DNA of 7,258 nt from Patescibacteria group bacterium (lineage in GTDB: Bacteria; Patescibacteriota; Minisyncoccia; Phycocordibacterales; PALSA-1337): positions 1 through 7,258 of the forward strand of contig SCTV01000088.1 of assembly GCA_004298345.1 (NCBI GenBank). Reading direction: 5' to 3'. Positions 1 to 4,647 of this stretch are shown here, piece by piece. The notes beneath the pieces are model-generated. The model was not told the origin of the DNA. It saw only the letters and a list, made by a program, of their open reading frames with translations, and ran no database searches. How positions within the stretch are numbered: position 1 is the stretch's first letter; each line of letters begins with the position of its first letter. A program made the position numbers and the translations under genes.

Positions 1-54
1 AAAAATTTCATAGTCTGCGAGGTGTACATTTAACAGGTCATAAGGTTCATACAT
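1..54 (-). CDS. Possible N-terminal fragment of an unrecognised protein, cut by the window edge
   Basis: A reading frame begins with ATG at 54 on the minus strand and stays open for 18 codons to the window edge (MYEPYDLLNVHLADYEIF). It follows the minus-strand metallopeptidase/vWA gene after an 89-bp gap, so it could be the next gene of the same transcript. A purine-rich AGAAAG lies 9-14 nt upstream and could serve as a weak ribosome binding site. The fragment is too short to identify, and an open run of this length can occur by chance. Confidence 0.4.
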   Translation of the reverse strand, partial: MYEPYDLLNVHLADYEIF

Positions 55-102
55 GGGAGTTTTCTTTCTATGGCTTGTGTTGTAGTGCCATGGTGTAACC
101 AG

Positions 103-120
103 AGTCACCGCAAGGTGACT
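103..120. other. Perfect hairpin between two minus-strand genes
   Basis: AGTCACC (103-109) pairs with GGTGACT (114-120) around a 4-nt loop, which reads GCAA on the plus strand and TTGC on the minus strand. It starts 23 bp past the stop codon of the metallopeptidase/vWA gene. Neither strand has a T-run after the stem, so it is not a classical intrinsic terminator. It may protect an RNA 3' end or be a weak or factor-assisted terminator. Confidence 0.45.
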
Positions 121-143
121 GTCAAGGAATTTTGGAAAGAAAG

Positions 144-1478
144 TTACATTCGAGTTACTTTTTTTGGATTGTCCATTTTCACAACGAAATCTCCAGGTCT
201 AACACAATCAGAGGACCCACCAGGAATAATCAACCATAGAACTTTGTGGTTGGTTCTGCCCATGGTCGGAGCATATCCGTCAGTGGCAATAATGATTCCA
301 TCCCACTTTCCTCTGTTTTTTGAGCTGGCAGCAAACTCTCTAACACAGTCAAAACTTGTTCCCCCGCAACGAGTGCGAATCCAGGGAAACTTCTTCCCGT
401 TTTTCACTGTTTTGAAAGAGTCTTCATCAATTGACACGTCGAAGTTGACAATGTCAATCTCGTTGATTGTGCTGCAAGAGAAGGCTTCGCCCAGAATCAA
501 AGCAACCGACTCATCACTCATGGAACCAGACTGATCAATCGCAATCAGCACTCTGGCGTGGTTCACCTTCTTAGATCCAGGGAACTTGTATGGCATTTTC
601 TTGTTGATGCGTCTGACTGTGGACGTTGATTCCTGTGATCTACATCGAGCCATGAACAGCTTCAACAGAGAACGCCAATCAACCTGCTTCGTGATGTATT
701 GATTGATTTCATCTTTCATCCAAGATGGCACTGAACCCCAACGATTTGAGGTGTTTGCTGCTGTTGCTCCTTCTCGAATCAATGAGTCAATTTTTTCCTT
801 GATTAGTCCACGGGCTTCTTCCGGTATGTTTCCCCATTCACCATGGGAATCCATGGTTTCTCCGTTTTCGTTTCCAATCATGACCGAATATGATTCGTTG
901 CCTTTCCCGCCACCTTGCTGTTCAGCAAACTCTGTGAGTCGTTCCATATACCAGTCCGCCGACTGGTCTCTAGGAAAAGAGGCAATCAGTCTGCTTAGGT
1001 TGGGATCTTGACAATTCTGTGGGGCAATTCCTGGCATGAGAGCCATGCTGGGGAGATTTTTTTCTCCAATCAAAGAGTTGATTGCAAGGTCTGTTGCAAT
1101 GTTCCAGAGCGCATTCTTACTAGTGTCAAGACATCTTCGCTCTAGAATGTGTCGAAGAACAATGTGGTAGATTTCATGCTTTACCACACCCTTTTGGTGG
1201 TTCATAGGCATACCGAGCATGAAACTTGGGTTGTATCGCATTACAATCTGCAAGTGCCTGTTTACAGCCACATAAGCGGTGTCACACTTCCAGTCTGGAG
1301 TTTTCGGCACACCCAACATAAGAGCCCCCAAAAAGGTCTCTTCTTGAAGAAACTGCGTGAATAATGGTCCGAGGCTGTAGACTCTTGGGTCTACATCTGG
1401 ATCTGGTGTGTGTGATACGTCTACAGTCCTAACCTTGGTACCAGATGACTCGGTGGAGGTTTCAGAGTTTTTTGTCAT
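144..1478 (-). CDS. Metallopeptidase-vWA fusion protein (DUF2201/VWA-like family)
   Basis: This 444-residue protein combines two domains. The N-terminal part (about residues 35-180) carries HEIYH at 101-105, a zincin-type HExxH motif, followed by WNIATDLAIN (125-134). The Asp of that segment (D130) sits where this family places a further metal ligand. The C-terminal part (about 308-440) is a von Willebrand A domain with a complete MIDAS: DQSGS (D315, S317, S319), T374 in CGGTSFD and D400 in ATDGY. Residues 185-245 are glycine- and polar-rich and look like a linker. The order matches bacterial DUF2201-type VWA-like proteins, which commonly lie beside MoxR ATPases. The divergent ATPase gene at 1643 is the obvious partner. 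The start is the ATG at 1478, preceded by AAGG with a 7-nt spacer. All catalytic and metal-binding residues expected are present, so it looks functional. The substrate is unknown. The protein is probably cytoplasmic, since no signal peptide or membrane segment is visible. Confidence 0.9.
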   Translation of the reverse strand: MTKNSETSTESSGTKVRTVDVSHTPDPDVDPRVYSLGPLFTQFLQEETFLGALMLGVPKTPDWKCDTAYVAVNRHLQIVMRYNPSFMLGMPMNHQKGVVKHEIYHIVLRHILERRCLDTSKNALWNIATDLAINSLIGEKNLPSMALMPGIAPQNCQDPNLSRLIASFPRDQSADWYMERLTEFAEQQGGGKGNESYSVMIGNENGETMDSHGEWGNIPEEARGLIKEKIDSLIREGATAANTSNRWGSVPSWMKDEINQYITKQVDWRSLLKLFMARCRSQESTSTVRRINKKMPYKFPGSKKVNHARVLIAIDQSGSMSDESVALILGEAFSCSTINEIDIVNFDVSIDEDSFKTVKNGKKFPWIRTRCGGTSFDCVREFAASSKNRGKWDGIIIATDGYAPTMGRTNHKVLWLIIPGGSSDCVRPGDFVVKMDNPKKVTRM

Positions 1479-1554
1479 ATAGCTACCTTATCATAGATAC
1501 CCTCCGAATTTCAACTTATTTTTAACCCCTTGATTTTGTTTATGAATTTAATAT

Positions 1555-1583
1555 TTGAAACTCGTGTCGGGGGGTGCTAAGGT
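1555..1583 (+). promoter_or_regulatory. Possible promoter for the MoxR ATPase gene
   Basis: TTGAAA (1555-1560), a 17-bp spacer and TAAGGT (1578-1583) form a sigma70-like arrangement in the divergent gap. The -10 matches the consensus at only three positions, although these include the most important ones. Transcription would start near 1590 and give a leader of about 53 nt. The promoter of the divergent minus-strand gene must also lie within 1479-1573, but several weak candidates compete there and I cannot choose one. Confidence 0.35.
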
Positions 1584-1642
1584 GGATTAGTAGAGAAAAC
1601 GAACGAAGCAAGAGCAACAAACACAAGGATACGGAGCATAAA

Positions 1643-2959
1643 ATGGCAGCAACACTGACAATGAAGGGGTTCAAGACGCTGATGTTGGCAATTTCCAGCG
1701 AAACCGCCGTAATGGTGCGAGGTCGCCCTGGAATCGGGAAATCCCAGGGTGTGGCCCAAGTGGGGGAAGAGTCACGGCGAGATTTCTATCGTAGCTTTGA
1801 CAACTGTGTTGCGGCAACAACCAGGCTCTCTGGTGAAGCGTCGGTGGTGCGTGCCCTGAGTCGGTTTTACAAGACTGATCATGGGAAGAGTCTGGATGCT
1901 CAGTATCAGCCATCCTCGTCGCACCCGTTTGGGCTGTGGCACTATGACATGGGAGTTCCAGTTGTGGAGCGCCGTTTGTCTCAGATGACGGAGGGCGACA
2001 TGATCGGCCTTCCGTTCGATTCACAGTTCGGGACCATTTTCAAGCCTTGTGCATGGCTCTTGGCAGCATGTGAGTTCCCCGTGATCCTGTTCCTCGATGA
2101 GTTGAATCGAGCGATCAAGGGGGTGGAACAGGCTACTTTCCAGCTTGCAGACTCGAAGGCTTTTTATGGGCACCACCTGCATGATGAGACTCGGGTGTTC
2201 ATTGCTTGCAACGTGGGAGACCAGTATGACGTGTCTCCGATGGACCCGGCAGCGGTGTCCCGGTATTGCATGGTGGACCTCGACCCTACAAAGGAAGACT
2301 GGCTGGAATGGTCAAAGAAGAGGGTCAACCCGCTGCTGACTGAGTTCGTGGTAGCCAATCCACACCTGCTAGAGTATGTGGGTACCTTCGAACCCAACAC
2401 GAAGTACCCAGACCGTCGGGCCTGGACAAAGCTCGACTTGGAACTGACTCATACTGGACTCTACGATACTCCAGAGGAGTTGATGTTTTATCAACTGTCA
2501 GCTTCCATGGTTGGAATGGCCGCAGCCCAAGCCTTTACGAATTACGTAAAAGTGCGGGGGGCGGATATTACGGGCAAAGACGTTTTGACCAACTGGACAA
2601 AGGCGAAGGCAAGGATGCCGAAGGACGTGGAACAGGCGAAAGCGAAGTATGTGGAGCTGAGTTCCAGGGTGATTACCGAATCAGAAGCCCTAAGCAAGAA
2701 GGGAAAGTTCACTGCTAGTCATGTGAACAACTACTGTGAGTTTGCTGGTGATACTCCAATGGAAGTACAGAAGCTCTTGCTGATGGCTTCCTTGGTGGTC
2801 TCAGAAGCCTTGGCGATCAAAATGGTGGCACTTCACAGTGAAGGCTTGGCACAGGCTCTAACGGCAACTGATGGCGAACTTGCACCAAAGCCGCCCGCTG
2901 CCACAACGAGCCCTACACCGGGTCCCGCTCCAGCCCCTCGACAGCGTAAGTCCAAGTAG
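1643..2959 (+). CDS. MoxR-family AAA+ ATPase
   Basis: This 438-residue protein is a AAA+ ATPase of the MoxR type. Walker A is GRPGIGKS (27-34) and Walker B is ILFLDE (D152, E153). The segment FIACNVG supplies the sensor-1 Asn (N190), and SRY around R207 fits the conserved arginine after the PAAVSR turn typical of MoxR and CobS-like proteins. Residues from about 230 to 400 are mostly helical and fit the lid and C-terminal region. The last 30 or so residues are a Pro/Ala/Thr-rich tail ending in basic residues, probably disordered. MoxR ATPases usually form hexameric rings and act as chaperones with vWA partners that engage through their MIDAS. Here the partner is the divergent metallopeptidase/vWA gene. 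I chose ATG 1643 because GGAG lies 6 nt before it. The frame extends back to a GTG at 1574, but that start has a poor context and adds a 23-residue polar stretch unlike a AAA+ N-terminus. Confidence 0.9.
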   Translation: MAATLTMKGFKTLMLAISSETAVMVRGRPGIGKSQGVAQVGEESRRDFYRSFDNCVAATTRLSGEASVVRALSRFYKTDHGKSLDAQYQPSSSHPFGLWHYDMGVPVVERRLSQMTEGDMIGLPFDSQFGTIFKPCAWLLAACEFPVILFLDELNRAIKGVEQATFQLADSKAFYGHHLHDETRVFIACNVGDQYDVSPMDPAAVSRYCMVDLDPTKEDWLEWSKKRVNPLLTEFVVANPHLLEYVGTFEPNTKYPDRRAWTKLDLELTHTGLYDTPEELMFYQLSASMVGMAAAQAFTNYVKVRGADITGKDVLTNWTKAKARMPKDVEQAKAKYVELSSRVITESEALSKKGKFTASHVNNYCEFAGDTPMEVQKLLLMASLVVSEALAIKMVALHSEGLAQALTATDGELAPKPPAATTSPTPGPAPAPRQRKSK

Positions 2960-2974
2960 CACTAACTTAGTGCT
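2958..2974 (+). other. Hairpin overlapping the ATPase stop codon
   Basis: AGCACT (2958-2963) pairs with AGTGCT (2969-2974) around a 5-nt loop. The sequence is a near-perfect 17-bp palindrome that includes the last two bases of the TAG stop. No T-run follows, so it is not a standard intrinsic terminator. The rest of the gap to 3117 holds a small GGTT-ACTG-AACC hairpin (3070-3081) and no convincing promoter. Confidence 0.4.
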
Positions 2975-3117
2975 CAAGACTCACTAACCTGTCCCTCTGA
3001 AGTTCTTTAAGAAACCTTTCAAACGTGCTTGTTTTGTTGCGTTGCCAGCACCACTTATTGGTTTAATCAGGTTACTGAACCAGTCAAATAGAGTTAAAAC
3101 ATTCCTATCTATGGAGG

Positions 3118-3672
3118 ATGGACTTCGATTTTACTACAATCCTAGAAGCCAAGAAAGCTAAAAACTGGCAACTGCTTAACGAGTCCTCGTTATCTAGAAT
3201 TTGGTCTCACTATCAAAGAGCAACAGAAGACCAGGCTGGTAAGTCTGGGTTTGCAATGCTCAGTGCGTTTAAGGCTGGAAGAACTCGCAAAGAGAACATG
3301 GCAAAGCACAGGGCTCTCAAAGCAACTCTGAGAGCTTTTGGACTTGGATATATCGAGGTTGATGGCGTTTGGACTCCTGTTGGTGATGATACTGAATCGG
3401 ATCTTCCGCAGAAAGAAAGATCACTGTTTATTATTGGGATAACGCCTGAACAGTCTGCTAAACTAATGGCTGCCTATGATCAAGATGCTGTTGTCATTGG
3501 AAACAACTCCAAGGTGACGTTGGTGTTCCAATCAGGAGACCATATAAATCTTGGACCCTTTATGCCTAACACCTTAAGCCAAGCATATAGCAAAATTAAA
3601 GGCAAGGGCTTTCATTTTGAATGGGTTACTCAAACTCATACGGAAGTCCTGATGTCTACCCTGTTTGGGTGA
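3118..3672 (+). CDS. Uncharacterised phage-type protein, DUF3293-like
   Basis: This 184-residue protein has no recognisable catalytic motif. The middle of it, AKHRALKATLRAFGLGYIEVDGVW (about 62-85) followed by ERSLFIIGI (about 100-108) and AAYDQDAVVIG (about 117-127), follows a layout I recall from small phage proteins and the DUF3293 family. In that layout a helical N-terminus is followed by a paired motif reading roughly LKxxLRxxGxGYxxVxGxW and then E(R)S(L/F). This resemblance is from memory and unchecked, and the family has no established function to my knowledge. No signal peptide or membrane segment is visible. The start is odd: GGAGG (3113-3117) directly abuts the ATG with no spacer, and an overlapping out-of-frame ATG at 3111 opens a 16-codon mini-ORF. 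No in-frame ATG, GTG or TTG lies between the upstream stop (3076-3078) and 3118, so the true start may be 3118 or a later ATG. The gene lies between the ATPase and the tRNA block. Confidence 0.75.
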   Translation: MDFDFTTILEAKKAKNWQLLNESSLSRIWSHYQRATEDQAGKSGFAMLSAFKAGRTRKENMAKHRALKATLRAFGLGYIEVDGVWTPVGDDTESDLPQKERSLFIIGITPEQSAKLMAAYDQDAVVIGNNSKVTLVFQSGDHINLGPFMPNTLSQAYSKIKGKGFHFEWVTQTHTEVLMSTLFG

Positions 3673-3714
3673 GTTTGGATGACGTGTAAGACAAGGAGTG
3701 GCACAAAATAATAG

Positions 3715-3743
3715 TTGACGGATTCAGTCCGAGATTCTATATT
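3715..3743 (+). promoter_or_regulatory. Strong sigma70-type promoter for the tRNA block
   Basis: TTGACG (3715-3720), a 17-bp spacer and TATATT (3738-3743) are close to the housekeeping consensus, each box differing at one position. Transcription would start near 3750, about 65 nt before the first tRNA-like element. The leader contains GAGAG/CTCTC repeats that can pair in alternative ways (3753-3757 with 3764-3768, or 3764-3768 with 3776-3780). No terminator is evident before 4648, so transcripts may read through into the TerD-domain gene. Confidence 0.75.
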
Positions 3744-3815
3744 AAGAAGGTAGAGAGAAGAGCCTCTCAAACTCAGAGAGAGTTGTTCGATAGGTCTTTG
3801 AAATACGTTATGTTT

Positions 3816-3883
3816 TGTGGAAGTCTTAGAGACGGTTGGGGCTCATAACCCCGCCAGTGCAGGTGCGACTCCTGCTTCCGCAA
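3816..3883 (+). tRNA. tRNA-Met-like (anticodon CAT) with a reduced D-arm
   Basis: The acceptor TGTGGAA pairs with TTCCGCA over 7 bp with one G-T pair. The anticodon arm TGGGG/CCCCG has a regular 7-nt loop, CTCATAA, giving anticodon CAT. The T-arm GCAGG/CCTGC is perfect, but its loop TGCGACT has G at position 55. Only 14 nt separate the acceptor from the anticodon stem, where about 19 are normal, so the D-arm can be at most a 3-bp mini-stem (GTC-TTAGA-GAC). Total length is 68 nt. CCA is not encoded. It could be a functional minimal tRNA-Met, an Ile tRNA whose C34 is modified, or a decaying gene. Confidence 0.6.
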
Positions 3884-3901
3884 CTAGGGCAAAAGATGGA
3901 A

Positions 3902-4043
3902 TGTGACGACTCTATCTCCACTCGTCACAGTGGACGGCACTATATTAAATCCGCCGATATGCCCGTTTTATCTTTGGTTAAACAATACCGATCCAAGGAA
4001 GACACCGATATTTCGGTCGAAGGATAAATGGCTACATCGGTAT
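3902..4043 (+). ncRNA. Structured non-coding stretch between two tRNA-like elements
   Basis: No tRNA T-arm and no credible gene lie in this interval, but it is rich in inverted repeats. TGTGACGA (3902-3909) pairs perfectly with TCGTCACA (3922-3929) around a 12-nt loop. Further on, ATACCGAT (3985-3992) pairs perfectly with ATCGGTAT (4036-4043) and encloses the hairpin ACCGA-TATT-TCGGT (4004-4017). The second closing stem ends exactly one base before the next tRNA-like element. This could be a small RNA released by tRNA processing, a spacer that folds out of the way, or the remains of decayed tRNA genes. Confidence 0.4.
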
Positions 4044-4128
4044 GCGGTTTTGGTGTGGAAGGGAAGAAGTTTTCTCTTCTGGAAGCATAGTCGAAAGATT
4101 CGAGTAGGTTCAAGTCCTACAAGCCGCA
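4044..4128 (+). tRNA. tRNA-like element with long variable arm and unassignable anticodon
   Basis: The upper half is clearly tRNA. The acceptor GCGGTTT pairs with AAGCCGC, the T-arm GTAGG-TTCAAGT-CCTAC is perfect, and the discriminator is A. A TCGA-AAGAT-TCGA stem (4091-4103) directly before the T-arm fits the long variable arm of a Leu/Ser/Tyr-type tRNA. The lower half is abnormal. Positions 4051-4073 contain no C, so no normal D-stem can form. The anticodon stem is either AGAAG/CTTCT with a 6-nt loop or GAAGA/TCTTC with a 7-nt loop that has G at position 33. I therefore give no anticodon. CCA is not encoded. It may be a degraded tRNA-Leu or a deliberate tRNA mimic. Confidence 0.5.
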
Positions 4129-4160
4129 CTAATGACGAGATTTATTTGAATTATTGACGG

Positions 4161-4229
4161 CAGAGTGTGGGTCAAATGGTGGATCACTCGTTATACGAGC
4201 CAATGCAGGTTCGAGTCCTGCCACTCTGA
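4161..4229 (+). tRNA. tRNA-like element with a shortened anticodon arm (TTATA loop)
   Basis: The acceptor CAGAGTG/CACTCTG is a perfect 7 bp. The D-arm GGTC/GATC has an 8-nt loop containing the expected GG, the variable loop is 5 nt, and the T-arm GCAGG-TTCGAGT-CCTGC is perfect. The anticodon arm (4187-4199) is only 13 nt instead of 17: CTCG/CGAG with a 5-nt TTATA loop. If read as a normal tRNA the anticodon would be TAT (Ile). The missing four bases are the only defect. CCA is not encoded and the length is 69 nt. Confidence 0.55.
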
Positions 4230-4251
4230 TTTCTTTTCTTTCTTAAGTTGA

Positions 4252-4326
4252 AGGCTCATAGCTCAATCTGGTCAGAGCAAACGACCTATAATCGTTAGGT
4301 TTTGGGTTCAAATCCCAATGGGCCTA
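4252..4326 (+). tRNA. tRNA-Ile (anticodon TAT), with C instead of U at position 33
   Basis: A full cloverleaf of 75 nt is present: acceptor AGGCTCA/TGGGCCT, T8-A9, D-arm GCTC/GAGC, anticodon stem AACGA/TCGTT, variable loop AGGTT, and T-arm TTGGG-TTCAAAT-CCCAA with discriminator A. The anticodon loop is CCTATAA, so the anticodon is TAT, reading the codon AUA. Position 33 is C where U is almost invariant. CCA is not encoded. The pyrimidine-rich spacer 4230-4251 separates it from the previous element. Confidence 0.85.
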
Positions 4327-4340
4327 CTAGTTGTTGAGTT

Positions 4341-4413
4341 GCGGATATAACTCAACTGGTAGAGTGTCAGTTTTCCAAACTGAACGTTTACGGTTCAAAT
4401 CCGTCTATCCGCT
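4341..4413 (+). tRNA. tRNA-Gly (anticodon TCC)
   Basis: This is a canonical 73-nt cloverleaf: acceptor GCGGATA/TATCCGC, D-arm ACTC/GAGT, anticodon stem TCAGT/ACTGA with loop TTTCCAA (anticodon TCC at 4374-4376), and T-arm TACGG/CCGTC with one terminal mismatch and loop TTCAAAT. The discriminator is T, as in many bacterial glycine tRNAs. CCA is not encoded. It reads GGA and probably GGG. Confidence 0.92.
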
Positions 4414-4432
4414 TCATACAAAGAAAAACACT

Positions 4433-4519
4433 GGTTGGTTGCCCGAGTGGTCGAAGGGAGCGGTCTGTAAAACCGTTATACCAAAAATTACACGGTTGGT
4501 TCGAATCCATCACCAACCA
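4433..4519 (+). tRNA. tRNA-Tyr (anticodon GTA), long variable arm
   Basis: This is an 87-nt class II tRNA. The acceptor GGTTGGT pairs with ACCAACC, the D-stem is CCC/GGG, and the anticodon stem GCGGT/ACCGT has loop CTGTAAA (anticodon GTA at 4467-4469). An extended variable region (4477-4494) follows, then the T-arm GTTGG/CCATC with one T-T mismatch and loop TTCGAAT. The discriminator is A and CCA is not encoded. The anticodon and the long variable arm agree with tyrosine in bacteria. Confidence 0.92.
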
Positions 4520-4549
4520 CTAAAGGCACCTGAATTTGGGTGTGTGTTG

Positions 4550-4605
4550 TGAGGCTATAACAGGACTTCCTTCTAAATCTAATTTTAGCCCTGTTGCTTT
4601 CCTCA
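4550..4605 (+). promoter_or_regulatory. Structured RNA leader motif, copy 1 (upstream of the TerD-domain gene)
   Basis: The outer stem is TGAGG (4550-4554)/CCTCA (4601-4605) and the inner stem is AACAGG (4559-4564)/CCTGTT (4590-4595). They are joined by CTAT on the 5' side and GCTTT on the 3' side. The loop begins ACTTCCTTCTAA. The same layout with the same linkers and loop sequence, but different stem bases, occurs at 6829-6895. The loop's CTTCT (4570-4574) is complementary to AGAAG (4638-4642), the ribosome binding site 5 nt before the ATG at 4648. No promoter is obvious directly upstream, so the motif is probably transcribed from the tRNA promoter. Confidence 0.7.
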
Positions 4606-4647
4606 TTGTTCCTGCAATCCTTGCGCCAAAAGAATAGAGAAGAGAAA

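Noticed and set aside
70..534. Plus-strand open frame of 154 codons
   Set aside because: It lies antisense to the metallopeptidase/vWA gene, whose HExxH and MIDAS motifs make it the real gene, and its translation shows no family features.
1485..1514. TTGAAA-N18-TAAGGT promoter on the minus strand for the vWA gene
   Set aside because: The would-be -10 is the ribosome binding site of the gene, and the transcript would start at the ATG itself. I treat AAGG as the binding site.
1574..1642. N-terminal extension of the ATPase from a GTG start
   Set aside because: No well-placed binding site precedes the GTG, the added residues are low-complexity and polar, and the start overlaps the candidate -10 box.
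4041..4089. TATGC (4041-4045) pairing with GCATA (4085-4089) as a separate stem
   Set aside because: It competes with the perfect acceptor stem of the tRNA-like element, which has better support from the adjoining T-arm.
3836..4157. Two overlapping plus-strand open frames of 63 and 84 codons in the tRNA block
   Set aside because: They run through tRNA-like elements and inverted repeats and lack binding sites.
4594..4647. N-terminal extension of the TerD-domain protein from a TTG start
   Set aside because: The TTG lies within the inner stem of the structured leader, and ATG 4648 has its own AGAAG at good spacing.
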